DNA of 64,000 bases from Fibrella aquatilis (GTDB taxonomy: Bacteria; Bacteroidota; Bacteroidia; Cytophagales; Spirosomataceae): positions 1 to 64,000 of the forward strand of contig NZ_JAFMYU010000003.1 in assembly GCF_017353255.1 (NCBI RefSeq), in the 5' to 3' direction. The notes below the pieces were generated by a model. That model saw only the letters and a program-made list of their open reading frames with translations. It searched no databases and was not told the DNA's origin. Shown here one piece after another: positions 51,460-60,709 of this stretch (position 1 is its first letter; the number at the start of each line of letters is the position of its first letter). The position numbers and the translations under genes were made by a program.

Positions 51460-51508
51460 CCCGGACCGCCCCCTTCAGGGCGGTCCGGGCTACGCCAACA
51501 TGCGAAGC
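51441..51508. repeat. Perfect 31-base hairpin overlapping the sigma factor stop
   Basis: GCTTCGCATGTTGGCGTAGC plus CCGGACCGCCC (51441-51471) is mirrored exactly at 51478-51508 around a 6-base loop. The TAG stop of the sigma factor gene (51457-51459) is within the left arm. Confidence 0.93.
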
Positions 51509-51609
51509 ATACTGCATACTGTAGAACTGCATACTGAATATAGGGTCTTCCCGCCCAGCCTTGTCTTCTAATTAGCTTCCCGACTTTTCCACTGCTACTA
51601 CTCAATTGT

Positions 51610-52617
51610 TTGTTTATGAACGGACCCTCTATCGAACGTACACTCTATGACCTGTTTGCGGGTCGGGCTACGCCGCTCCAGAAAAAGGCGGTAGAAGACT
51701 GGCTTCGCACCGACGGCAACATGGAAGTGTACTACCAGTTGCTGGCCCGCTTTGAAGCCGATCATAGTCACTATGAGCCTAATACCCAGGTGGCAACGGC
51801 CCTGTATGAGCAGTTTATGCAGGGGGCTCCTTACCCGCGTCATCGCCCGGCGCCGGTGTTTACGGTGAGTCAAAACCCCGCCTGGCTGCCGCCGCGTTGG
51901 CTGCTGAGCATGGCGGCCTCGTTGCTGCTGGTGCTTGGCTTGGGCTACCTCACGCGGGGCCGCTGGGCCTATGACCGCTACGAAACGCCCTACGGCCAAA
52001 CCAAAACCCTGCAACTGGCCGACGGCTCAGACGTGACGCTCAACGCCCACTCTAGCCTGCGCGTGCCCCGCTTTGGCTTCGGCAACGGCGACCGCGAGGT
52101 GTGGCTCAATGGCGAAGGCTATTTCAGCGTACGCCACACCACCGGCGACCATAAGTTTATTGTCCACACCACCGACCTCGACGTGCGGGTGCTGGGCACC
52201 AGGTTTAACGTGAGCACCCGCAGCCGCCGTACCGAAGTGGTGCTTAGCGAAGGGTCGGTGCAGTTGGTTCGTCCCCGGCAGCCTGCCAATCCGCTCCTGA
52301 TGAAACCCGGCGAACAGGCTACCCTGGCCGAAGGCGACACCTCCATTCGGCGCAAGCTGGTGGCCCTGCCCGAAGAAGCCGGAGCCTACCGCCAAAGCCG
52401 CCTCGTTTTTGCCGATACGCCGCTGAGTCAGGTGGCCGAACGGATTCAGGATTTCTACGGCGTACGGGTGCTGGTACCCAACCGCGACCTGGCCCGGCGC
52501 GAACTGACCGGCACTCTGCCCAACAACGATCTCAACGTAGTACTCCGTACCCTTTCTTTATCCTACAACCTGGCCGTAGAACGACAACCCGGCCGGGTGA
52601 TTTTGAAACCACAATAG
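51610..52617 (+). CDS. FecR-family anti-sigma factor
   Basis: A 335-residue protein: a cytoplasmic helical segment (1-95) that binds the sigma factor, one membrane helix (about 97-114, RWLLSMAASLLLVLGLGYL), the periplasmic FecR domain (QTKTLQLADGSDVTLNAHSS onward) and a C-terminal DUF4974/STN-like domain (QDFYGVRVLV ... NDLNVVLRTLSLSYNL). It relays substrate binding by SusC to the sigma factor. Confidence 0.95.
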   Translation: MFMNGPSIERTLYDLFAGRATPLQKKAVEDWLRTDGNMEVYYQLLARFEADHSHYEPNTQVATALYEQFMQGAPYPRHRPAPVFTVSQNPAWLPPRWLLSMAASLLLVLGLGYLTRGRWAYDRYETPYGQTKTLQLADGSDVTLNAHSSLRVPRFGFGNGDREVWLNGEGYFSVRHTTGDHKFIVHTTDLDVRVLGTRFNVSTRSRRTEVVLSEGSVQLVRPRQPANPLLMKPGEQATLAEGDTSIRRKLVALPEEAGAYRQSRLVFADTPLSQVAERIQDFYGVRVLVPNRDLARRELTGTLPNNDLNVVLRTLSLSYNLAVERQPGRVILKPQ

Positions 52618-52620
52618 AAA

Positions 52621-52766
52621 CAGTTTACTGTTTGCTGTTTGGAGTCTTCTGTATCAAATAGACTGTCACCCTGAGCCTGTCGGGGACCGCACCGGCGGAC
52701 CGGCCTAGTCGAAGGGTCATGCGTCAGCAACCTAGAGCGCGTCAGCCAACAGAAAACAGTAAACTG
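52621..52766. repeat. Nested inverted repeat between fecR and susC
   Basis: Outer arms: CAGTTTACTGTTT (52621-52633) and AAACAGTAAACTG (52754-52766), with GCTGTTTGG and CCAACAG words next to them. The inside holds TGTCACCCTGAGCCTGTCG ... GTCGAAGGGTCA, interrupted by a 25-base segment (52683-52707) with core CCGCACCGGCGGACCGG. GTCG is present at both junctions. Confidence 0.85.
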
Positions 52767-52789
52767 GAAACTCCCTTCCCAAAAAGCGT

Positions 52790-55700
52790 ATGAAAACAAA
52801 TATCCATCGACGACTGAGCTGTGGCTTATTTAGCCTGGTACTATTTGGGCAAACAACTGGGTTTTGCCAGGAAACAGCCTCCACCCGGCATCGGCTCGAA
52901 CGGCCCAGTGCTGGACGGCAACGGCCGCTGAGCGATGCATTGGCCGATTTAGAGCGTAAACACAAGGTTTTCTTTACCTACGAAAGCCGCCTCGTACGTA
53001 ACAAGCTGGTCAGCGCCGACCTGCCCCAAACCAGCAACCTCGACGAGACCCTTCGCCGGTTGCTACAGCCCGTAAGTCTACGGTCGGAGCGGGTGTCTGA
53101 CAAGTATTACTCCATCCTGCCCGACCATACCCGTCCCACCACCGAATTGCCTCAGCGGCTGACCGACGGGGGCGTGTCGTCGTTGCGCACCACGGGCACC
53201 TTTGGTTTTGCCGAACGCGACGTTGCCGCGATGGCCGTGGCGGCCGACCGGCTGGTGCAGACTGTGACGGGCAGCGTAATTGACGAAAACGGCGGGCCGC
53301 TGGTGGGGGTGAGCGTGATTGAGCGCGGCACGAGCAACGGCACTACCACCAACGATCAGGGCCGGTTTTCGCTCAGCGTGGCCGGGCCGCAGTCGGTGCT
53401 GGTGTTTAGCTTCATCGGCTACGTGAGGCAGGAACTGGAAGTAGGCAGCCGCACCACGTTCGACCTGAAACTGGCCCCCGACACCAAAGCCCTGAGCGAA
53501 GTAGTGGTGGTGGGCTACGGCACCCAACGCCGGGCTTCGGTTACGGGTGCAGTGGATCAGGTAGGGCAGCAGGCCATCGAAGGCAGGCCCGTGACGAACA
53601 TGTCGCAGGCGTTGCAGGGAGTGTCGCCCAACCTGATCGTGCAGCAGGGGTCGGGTGAGCCGGGAGCACCGCTTAACATCAACATTCGGGGTATCAGCAC
53701 CTTGGGTAATAATAGCCCGCTGGTGATCGTGGACGGCATTCCGGGGTCTCTCGACGTGCTGAACCCCTCAGATATCGAGACGATTTCGGTGCTGAAAGAT
53801 GCCGGTTCGGCGGCGATTTACGGGTCGCGGTCGGCCAACGGGGTCATTCTCATTACGACCAAAAAAGGCTCGAAAACGGGCCGTACCACCGTTACTTACA
53901 ACGGGACATACGGTGCCCAGACCCCCACGCTACTCCGCAAGCCGGTGGAGGCTTGGGAATATGCGATGCTGAAAAATGAAGCGCTGGTTAATTCGGGCCT
54001 GCCCCCGCAGTTTGCGCCCGACCAGATCGCCGCCTTCCAGCAGCGGGGTTCCTACCCGTGGTTTTTGACCGAAATCCTGAAAGATCAAGCCCCGCAGCAA
54101 AACCACAACCTGAGCGTGTCGGGCGGGAATGCGCAGACGACTTACCATGTGTCGGCGGGGTTTCTGAACCAGAACAGCCTGTTTAAAGGGCCTGACTACG
54201 GCCTGAAGCGCTATAACTATCGCATGAACCTGACGCATCAGATCGACAAGGTGAAGTTTACGGGCATTTTGTCCTATGCCCGCAACGAGATCAAGGAACA
54301 CGCGTTCAACACCGACGTGCTCGTTGTGGATGCCGCCCGGATGCCGCGCACTTACCCCATCACCGATTCGCTGGGCCGCTACGTACTCTCGCCGATTTTG
54401 TCGGAAAGTAACCCGCTGGGGCGGCTGGAGCAGGGTGGCTACCGGAAGTATGACAATGACAACGTCTACGGCAACGTATCGGCGGAATGGGAGGTGGTGA
54501 AAGGCTTCCGGCTGCGGGGTATTTTCGGCGGTGAGCTGAACAGCAACCACCAGTACGAGTTCCGGCGGGCGGTGAATTACCTGCCCTACGTGGGGGGCAC
54601 CGACAACACCGCCACGGTGAAAGATCAGAATTCTAAGTCGCTCTTCACCAACTTACAGCTCATTGCTAACTACGATGCCTCATTTGGCAAAAGCAATGTC
54701 TCAGCACTGATTGGGTATTCAAACGAAGGCTATTCGATAGACGTGAATGGCATCTTCAAGAAGGATGTTGATAATGACCTCGGCACTGATATTTCGAGAA
54801 CTATCATTCAGCCTATCTCCTATAATACCAACCAGCCCGTATCATTCGACGGGAACATCAAAACGAGTACAAACGCCCTTTCCAGCGTATTTGGGCGGCT
54901 TAATTATAGTTTTGCCGACAAGTACATTGCCGAAGTGAACTTCCGCTACGACGGTTCGTCGCGCTTTGCCAAGGCCAACCGCTGGGGCTTTTTCCCCTCG
55001 GCAGCCCTGGCCTGGCGCATCACCGAAGAGGACTTTGCCCGTGGCTTCCGCGATCAGTTCGGCGACTGGAAACTGCGGACGTCCTATGGGGTGCTGGGCA
55101 ACCAGAACGTGGGTGATTTTCAGTACCAGAGTACCTACTTCAACTACGCCAACGCTTATGCCTTCAACAACGCAGGCGTGGCCGGTACGGGCATAACACT
55201 AGCCAATTCGAACATCACCTGGGAACGGGCACAGACCTTTAACCTCGGCCTCGACGCGTCGGTTTGGCGCAACCGGGTCACGTTCTCGCTCGATTATTTC
55301 AACAAGCTGACCAAAGACATCCTCATTACGCCGTCGGTGCCGGGGCTGTATGGCGGGTCGGTGCCCAACTACAACGCGGCGCAGGTACGCAACGAAGGCT
55401 GGGAGGTGGCCGCCACACTACGCCAAACCACCGGGCAGGTGCGCCACACGCTGACGCTGAACCTGGCCGACAGCAAAAACAAGGTGGTGTCGGTGGATGG
55501 GAAAACCAATATCAACTACATCGGCGAACTGGCCGTGATCCTGCGCGAAGGGTTGCCGGTGCGGTCGTACTACGGCTACCAGAGCAACGGTTACCTCCAG
55601 AATCTGGAGCAGATTCAGACCGAGCCGCGGCACTCGTTTGTGTCACAGAGTGACCTGCGCCCCGGCGACGTGCGCTACAAAGACCAAAACGGCGACGGCG

Positions 55701-56263
55701 TTATTGACGAAGCCGACCGCGTGGTGCTGGGCAACCCGTTTCCGCGTTACACCTACGGCATCACCTACAACGTGGGCTGGAAAGGGTTCGACGTCAACGT
55801 GTTTGTGCAGGGCGTGGGGCAGCGGTCGTTGTTTTTGCGGGGCGAGGCTGTCGAGGCGTTTCACGGACCGTATCAGGATGCCATTTTCAAGCACCAAACC
55901 GACTACTGGACGCCCACCAACCCCAACGCTACTTATCCGCGCCTCACGCTGGGTGGGGCGTCGCGCAATAACTGGGGTGTGGGGTCAGACCGGTTTTTGC
56001 AGGATGCCGCCTACGCCCGTCTGAAGAACCTGCAAATAGGCTACACCCTACCCGGTCGTTTGACCAGCAAGCTGGGCGTGAGCCGGTTCCGTATCTACTA
56101 CACGGGTCAGAACCTGATCACGCTGACCAGAATGCAGGTGGGCATCGACCCCGAAGCCACCGAATTCGACAACAGTTTAAACAGCACTAGAGGCAACGTC
56201 AACTCCGGCCGGGTATACCCCAACCCGAAGTTCAACGGCCTGGGCGTGGATATATCTTTCTAA
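52790..56263 (+). CDS. SusC/RagA-type TonB-linked outer-membrane transporter with STN domain
   Basis: A 1157-residue protein: signal peptide, STN signalling domain at about 45-110 (LSDALADLERKHKVFFTYES), carboxypeptidase-like domain at about 158-240 (VTGSVIDENGGPLVGVSVIE), linker with TonB-box-like SEVVVVGYG, plug (from ~250) and the 22-strand barrel ending GLGVDISF. The STN domain fits control by the upstream sigma/FecR pair. With SusD it imports oligosaccharides across the outer membrane; neighbouring enzymes point to alpha-mannan fragments. Confidence 0.96.
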   Translation: MKTNIHRRLSCGLFSLVLFGQTTGFCQETASTRHRLERPSAGRQRPLSDALADLERKHKVFFTYESRLVRNKLVSADLPQTSNLDETLRRLLQPVSLRSERVSDKYYSILPDHTRPTTELPQRLTDGGVSSLRTTGTFGFAERDVAAMAVAADRLVQTVTGSVIDENGGPLVGVSVIERGTSNGTTTNDQGRFSLSVAGPQSVLVFSFIGYVRQELEVGSRTTFDLKLAPDTKALSEVVVVGYGTQRRASVTGAVDQVGQQAIEGRPVTNMSQALQGVSPNLIVQQGSGEPGAPLNINIRGISTLGNNSPLVIVDGIPGSLDVLNPSDIETISVLKDAGSAAIYGSRSANGVILITTKKGSKTGRTTVTYNGTYGAQTPTLLRKPVEAWEYAMLKNEALVNSGLPPQFAPDQIAAFQQRGSYPWFLTEILKDQAPQQNHNLSVSGGNAQTTYHVSAGFLNQNSLFKGPDYGLKRYNYRMNLTHQIDKVKFTGILSYARNEIKEHAFNTDVLVVDAARMPRTYPITDSLGRYVLSPILSESNPLGRLEQGGYRKYDNDNVYGNVSAEWEVVKGFRLRGIFGGELNSNHQYEFRRAVNYLPYVGGTDNTATVKDQNSKSLFTNLQLIANYDASFGKSNVSALIGYSNEGYSIDVNGIFKKDVDNDLGTDISRTIIQPISYNTNQPVSFDGNIKTSTNALSSVFGRLNYSFADKYIAEVNFRYDGSSRFAKANRWGFFPSAALAWRITEEDFARGFRDQFGDWKLRTSYGVLGNQNVGDFQYQSTYFNYANAYAFNNAGVAGTGITLANSNITWERAQTFNLGLDASVWRNRVTFSLDYFNKLTKDILITPSVPGLYGGSVPNYNAAQVRNEGWEVAATLRQTTGQVRHTLTLNLADSKNKVVSVDGKTNINYIGELAVILREGLPVRSYYGYQSNGYLQNLEQIQTEPRHSFVSQSDLRPGDVRYKDQNGDGVIDEADRVVLGNPFPRYTYGITYNVGWKGFDVNVFVQGVGQRSLFLRGEAVEAFHGPYQDAIFKHQTDYWTPTNPNATYPRLTLGGASRNNWGVGSDRFLQDAAYARLKNLQIGYTLPGRLTSKLGVSRFRIYYTGQNLITLTRMQVGIDPEATEFDNSLNSTRGNVNSGRVYPNPKFNGLGVDISF

Positions 56264-56264
56264 T

Positions 56265-56340
56265 GTAGAGGCTGGATGTTAGACGTTGGACACTGGATTA
56301 TCAGTTATTGTCCAGCATCTGACGTCCAACATCCAGCTAC
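56265..56340. repeat. Intergenic inverted repeat, GGATGTTAGACG word type
   Basis: GTAGAGGCTGGATGTTAGAC and GTTGGACACTGGA pair imperfectly with TGTCCAGCATCTGACG and TCCAACATCCAGCTAC. It lies between the susC and susD genes and ends 7 bases before the susD ATG. Similar words are inserted in purM. Confidence 0.85.
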
Positions 56341-56347
56341 CAATTTT

Positions 56348-57967
56348 ATGAAACCAACCTACATAACACTACTGGCAGCGGCGCTGTGGCTGGGGGGGTG
56401 CAAAGACCTCGATCTGGCACCCACCGACCGCTTTACCGAAGCCACCTACTGGACCAACGCCGACCGGGCGCTGACGGTGCTGAACACAGCCTATTCGGGC
56501 ATGTTCACGGCCGATCTGTTTTTTGCCAACGACGCCCTCTCCGACAACGCCTACAACCAACTGGGCGATTTCCAGGGAGCCAACTCCATTGCGCGCGGCA
56601 GTTACGATGCAGCCCTGGGACGTATCCGCGACGAATGGAATTTTCACTACGGCGGCATCAAAACCACCCACATCCTACTGGCCAATATTGACCGGGTTCC
56701 GAACATCGACGCGGCGCTGAAAGCACGGATTATTGCCGAAACGCGGTTTATTCGGGCGTTTCACTACTTCCAGCTCATGACCTGGTATGGCGACGTGCCG
56801 CTGTTTACCAAAGACATCAGCATTGAGGAATCGCGCACGGTGGCCCGCACGCCCCGCGCCGATGTGCTGGCGTTTGTGCTGGCCGAACTGGATGCTGCCG
56901 CGGCGGCCCTGCCTACCAACGTGCAGTATGCCGCCGCCGACAAAGGACGTATTACCAAGGGAGCAGCCATTGCCCTGAAGGCGCGGGCGCTGCTCTACGA
57001 AAGTCGCTGGGCCGAGGTGGCTACGGCCTGTGAGCAACTGATCGACAACAGTGCCAACGGTACCTATGGCCTGTTTCCGAGTTATGAAGGGCTGTTTTTG
57101 CCGCAAAATGAAAACAGTCAGGAGAGTATCCTGAGCCTGGGTTTTGCGCCGGAGGTGCGCACCCACGGCAACTTCCGCGACTTTGTGCCCATCAGCATCG
57201 GCGACCGGGTAAACAACATTGCTCCCACGCAGGAACTGGTGGATAGCTACCTGACCACCAACGGTAAAGCCATCACGGAAGCCGGTTCGGGTTTCGACGA
57301 AAAAACGCCCTACGCCAAACGTGATCCCCGCCTTGCGGCCACGATTGTGTATGACGGCTACCAGTGGAAAAAGGCCGATGGCACCACCACCACGATCTAC
57401 ATCAAGCCCGGCTCAAGCCCGGCCAATACCGATGCACGGAATGAATTTGGCAAACAAAACGCTTCAACCACAGGCTATTACGTCCGCAAATACTACGACC
57501 CCACGGCCAACGCTTCGTTCCAGTCGGGGCTGGATCTGATGCTGATTCGCTATGCCGACGTGCTGTTGATGTATGCCGAAGCCAAGAACGAGCAGGGCCA
57601 ACTGACCGCCGCCATCTGGGACAAAACAATTGGCGCGCTACGTCGGCGGGCGGGCTTCACGGATGCCGCTGCCCTGACCTTCCCCACGGGCGCTACACAG
57701 GCGACGTTGCGCGAGGCCGTTCGGCGGGAGCGGCGCGTGGAACTGGCGATGGAGGGCCTGCGGGTGTTCGACATTCGGCGGTGGCGCATTGCCGAAACGG
57801 TGCTTAACGGCTTTGCTCACGGTGCCAAATTCGGCGACCCTGCCGTTGACAACGGCTATGCCCGCGTGGACCGCCGCAACTTCGACAAAGACAAACAATA
57901 CCTCTGGCCGATTCCCCAAATCGAGCGAGACCTCAATCAAAACCTGTCACAAAATCCTAAATGGTAA
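56348..57967 (+). CDS. SusD/RagB-type glycan-binding lipoprotein
   Basis: A 539-residue protein started at 56348; a longer reading would translate the repeat. Lipobox WLGGC (Cys near 18), then the SusD helical repeat pattern: NADRALTVLNTAYSGM, ETRFIRAFHYFQLMTWYGDV, and the C-terminal RRERRVELAMEGLRVFDIRR typical of the family. It forms a lid over SusC and binds the incoming glycan. Confidence 0.96.
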   Translation: MKPTYITLLAAALWLGGCKDLDLAPTDRFTEATYWTNADRALTVLNTAYSGMFTADLFFANDALSDNAYNQLGDFQGANSIARGSYDAALGRIRDEWNFHYGGIKTTHILLANIDRVPNIDAALKARIIAETRFIRAFHYFQLMTWYGDVPLFTKDISIEESRTVARTPRADVLAFVLAELDAAAAALPTNVQYAAADKGRITKGAAIALKARALLYESRWAEVATACEQLIDNSANGTYGLFPSYEGLFLPQNENSQESILSLGFAPEVRTHGNFRDFVPISIGDRVNNIAPTQELVDSYLTTNGKAITEAGSGFDEKTPYAKRDPRLAATIVYDGYQWKKADGTTTTIYIKPGSSPANTDARNEFGKQNASTTGYYVRKYYDPTANASFQSGLDLMLIRYADVLLMYAEAKNEQGQLTAAIWDKTIGALRRRAGFTDAAALTFPTGATQATLREAVRRERRVELAMEGLRVFDIRRWRIAETVLNGFAHGAKFGDPAVDNGYARVDRRNFDKDKQYLWPIPQIERDLNQNLSQNPKW

Positions 57968-57993
57968 ACAGAAAACAGAAGACTTCCTTTCCC

Positions 57994-59118
57994 ATGAAAA
58001 AACTCCTCCTTCTCCTTTGCCTGGTGGGCCTGCTGACGCAGTGCAAAGAACCCGGCCGCGACATCAACACGAACATCAGCGATGTGAAGTCGTTCTTTTC
58101 GCCCAACGATAATGTATCAGTGAAACTGCTGCCCGCCACGGCCGCGGCGGTGGTTTTTGAGTGGGACCAGGCCCGCGCGGAAGACGGCACGCTGGTGCTG
58201 TATGAGGTGGTGTTCGATAAGGAAGCCGGCGATTTCTCGAAGCCCGTTTACAAGCTGGCTTCCGACCAAAACGGGGTGCAAAACAAAGCTACCATTGCTC
58301 ACCGCGACCTCAACAAGATTGCCGCTCTGGCGGGTATTGGCTCGCTGGGTGTGGGTAAGCTGAAGTGGACCGTCAACGCCTCGCGGGGCATCAACGTGAA
58401 GCAGGCGGGCCTGTCGCGGCTCATTCAACTGGAGCGCCCCGCCGGTTTCACCGACATCCCATCGGAGGTGTACCTCACCGGCGACGCTACCGAAGCGGGT
58501 GCCGACGTGACGAAGGCCATTAAACTGAAAAGCGTGAAACCCGGCGAATTTGAGGTCTATACGTCGCTGAAGGCCGGTACGTACAAGTTCGTGGACAAGA
58601 CCACCGGCACGGCCAAGACATTTAACGTGGAGGGCACCAACATCAAGGAAAACGCCACGACCACCGTGACCGGGGCCACCAAAGTGTATCGGATCTACCT
58701 CGATTTCAACAACGCCGCCGCCCGCCTGACCGAGATCAAATCGGTGGGGTTGTGGTACAGCAACGACAATGCTGTGCGTTTCGAACTGCCCTACACCGGC
58801 AACGGCACCTGGACGCTGGCCAACACCAAAATCGACTTTCCGGCCGTGCCCTGGGGTAAAGAGGAACGCTACAAATTCCGCCTGACGGTGGTGGGTGCCG
58901 ACGGAAAAGATGCCTACGAGTGGCTGGGCAGCAGCAATTCAGACAACCAACGCGCCGACGCCAACAGCCCGGCGAGCTATTTCTACCTCCAATCTATCGG
59001 CGAAAGTCAGTGGGATTATTCCTACAAGTTCAACGGTGCCGTTGACGGTAGCAAAGTAGACCTGCTCGTTTCGCTAGCCCCCACCGGACCATATTTTCAT
59101 AAGGTGACGGTGAAGTAG
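57994..59118 (+). CDS. SusE-like outer-membrane glycan-binding lipoprotein
   Basis: A 374-residue lipoprotein started at 57994; an upstream ATG at 57961 overlaps the susD end. Lipobox LLTQC, then a SusE-type domain (about 30-140, SVKLLPATAAAVVFEWDQA), and C-terminal beta domains, one with LWYSNDNAVRFELPYTGNGT. Such surface proteins help capture polysaccharide. It ends immediately before a large nested repeat (59118-59368). Confidence 0.85.
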   Translation: MKKLLLLLCLVGLLTQCKEPGRDINTNISDVKSFFSPNDNVSVKLLPATAAAVVFEWDQARAEDGTLVLYEVVFDKEAGDFSKPVYKLASDQNGVQNKATIAHRDLNKIAALAGIGSLGVGKLKWTVNASRGINVKQAGLSRLIQLERPAGFTDIPSEVYLTGDATEAGADVTKAIKLKSVKPGEFEVYTSLKAGTYKFVDKTTGTAKTFNVEGTNIKENATTTVTGATKVYRIYLDFNNAAARLTEIKSVGLWYSNDNAVRFELPYTGNGTWTLANTKIDFPAVPWGKEERYKFRLTVVGADGKDAYEWLGSSNSDNQRADANSPASYFYLQSIGESQWDYSYKFNGAVDGSKVDLLVSLAPTGPYFHKVTVK

Positions 59119-59368
59119 AAGAGGGGGTTCGTGGTTTGTGGATAGTTGTTCGTGGTTTGTGGTTGGCTGACGCAAGAGTAGCTGACGCGCGGCCCCGCAG
59201 CGGCGGACTAGGCGTCCCCGACCGTCTCGACTGCGCTCGGGGTGACAGGCCACTAGAACAATCTTCTTGAGTTGATTCAAGTTTGTTGTCACCCCGAGCG
59301 CAGTCGAGGGGCACGATTAGCGAAGCCAACCACAAACCACAAACCACGAACCACAAACAACTATCCCC
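59118..59368. repeat. Large nested inverted repeat between the susE-like and GH76 genes
   Basis: Outer arms: GGTTCGTGGTTTGTGGATAG plus TTGTTCGTGGTTTGTGG on the left, mirrored by CCACAAACCACGAACC and CACAAACAACTATCC on the right. Inside is a GTGACA-type hairpin (CTCGACTGCGCTCGGGG ... CCCCGAGCGCAGTCGAG) with the same loop sequence as at 41846. Between them is GCGGCCCCGCAGCGGCGGAC, a variant of the GGTCCGCC core. The whole 345-base gap (59119-59477 with the chosen GH76 start) contains no gene. Confidence 0.92.
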
Positions 59369-59477
59369 CTTTTTCTTCATAGGTTAGGATTACCAACTGA
59401 GCGCCCGGCCTTGTTCCGGGCGTTTAGTATGTTCGCTCAATAATTGATAGACGCAGCACAACGTGAAAAATCTCAAC

Positions 59478-60599
59478 ATGAAATCGCTTTTCCTCCTGGC
59501 ACTTCCTTTGACCCTAGCCTGCAAAGACAGCAGCATTGGGCAAGGGGCCGGGCCGGTTACTAAACCATATGTGTTTAACTGGACCATCATTGCCGACAGC
59601 AGCAGTCAGGCGCTCACCCAACAGTTTTACAACAGCAATGGCCGGTACTTCAACGAGACCAATGGCGGCAGCACCAAGTTCAACTACTGGCCGCAGGCCC
59701 ACGCACTTGACGTGCTGGTAGATGCCTATGTGCGCACTAAAGACAACCGCTACCTGTCGCTGATGAACGATTGGTACGGCGGGGTGCCCATCAAAAACGG
59801 CAATACTTTCCTGAACGAATATTACGACGACATGCTCTGGAATGCGCTGGCCACGCTCCGCGCCTACGACGCCACCGGTGATAAAAAATGGCTCGACGTG
59901 TCACAACTGCTTTGGGACGATATCAAGCTTGGCTGGAACGACACCATGGGTGGGGGCATTGCCTGGCGCAAGGGGCAGCGGTACTACAAAAACACCCCCG
60001 CCAACGGCCCCGCCATCATTCTGGCCGCCCGCCTCTACCAACGCCTGAACCGCCAAACGGACCTGGACTGGGCCAAAAAGATCTACGACTGGCAACTAAA
60101 AACGCTTGTCGATCCTGCCACGGGCTACGTCTATGACGGCATCAACAGCGACAACGACGGCAAGACCAATACCACTTGGAAATTCACCTACAACCAGGGC
60201 CTGGTCATTGGCGCGGGGCTGGAACTGTACCGGGCCACAAAAAACGGCACCTACCTGACCGACGCCATCCGCACCGCCGACTTCACCCTGGCTGACCCTA
60301 TCTTGTCGGGGTCGGGCTTGCTGAAAGACGAAGGCAACGGCGACGGTGGTTTATTTAAGGCGGTGCTGGTGCGGTATTTGACCCTGTTGGCCACGGAACC
60401 CGCCGTGCCTGCGGGTACCCGCACCAAATACGTTAACTTTCTGACCTTCAATGCCGAGACGCTCTGGCGTAGCGGCACCCAGAAACCACAGGTCGTCTTC
60501 GGCCCCAACTGGGCCAACCGCCCCACCAACGGCAAAGCCGACTTAACCACCCAACTCAGCGGCGCCACGCTGCTGGAAGCCATGACGAGAATTAAATGA
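59478..60599 (+). CDS. GH76 family alpha-1,6-mannanase lipoprotein
   Basis: A 373-residue protein started at ATG 59478 (GTG 59463 would add five residues). The signal ends at LTLAC, a lipobox. The (alpha/alpha)6 body has the GH76 catalytic Asp pair in NEYYDDMLWNALA, and NDTMGGGIAWRKGQRYYKN, where aromatic and acidic residues line the groove. The family cuts internally in alpha-1,6-mannan backbones such as those of yeast cell walls. The TGA stop codon begins the next inverted repeat. Confidence 0.93.
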   Translation: MKSLFLLALPLTLACKDSSIGQGAGPVTKPYVFNWTIIADSSSQALTQQFYNSNGRYFNETNGGSTKFNYWPQAHALDVLVDAYVRTKDNRYLSLMNDWYGGVPIKNGNTFLNEYYDDMLWNALATLRAYDATGDKKWLDVSQLLWDDIKLGWNDTMGGGIAWRKGQRYYKNTPANGPAIILAARLYQRLNRQTDLDWAKKIYDWQLKTLVDPATGYVYDGINSDNDGKTNTTWKFTYNQGLVIGAGLELYRATKNGTYLTDAIRTADFTLADPILSGSGLLKDEGNGDGGLFKAVLVRYLTLLATEPAVPAGTRTKYVNFLTFNAETLWRSGTQKPQVVFGPNWANRPTNGKADLTTQLSGATLLEAMTRIK

Positions 60600-60703
60600 T
60601 TTACGATGTACGATTGACGAATTACGATTTATTGCTTACGCCAGAGCACGTTTACTCTGGCGTAAGCAACAATCCGAAATCCGCAATCCCCAATCCAAAA
60701 TCC
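60597..60703. repeat. Inverted repeat with GATTTACG arms and TTGCTTACGCCAGAG core
   Basis: Inner arms TTGCTTACGCCAGAG (60632-60646) and CTCTGGCGTAAGCAA (60655-60669) are perfect. The left flank carries GATTTACGATGTACG words as at 47673; the right flank is a different word set (AATCCGAAATCCGC) that does not pair exactly. It starts on the GH76 stop and ends 6 bases before the GH125 ATG. Confidence 0.9.
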
Positions 60704-60709
60704 TTCCTT

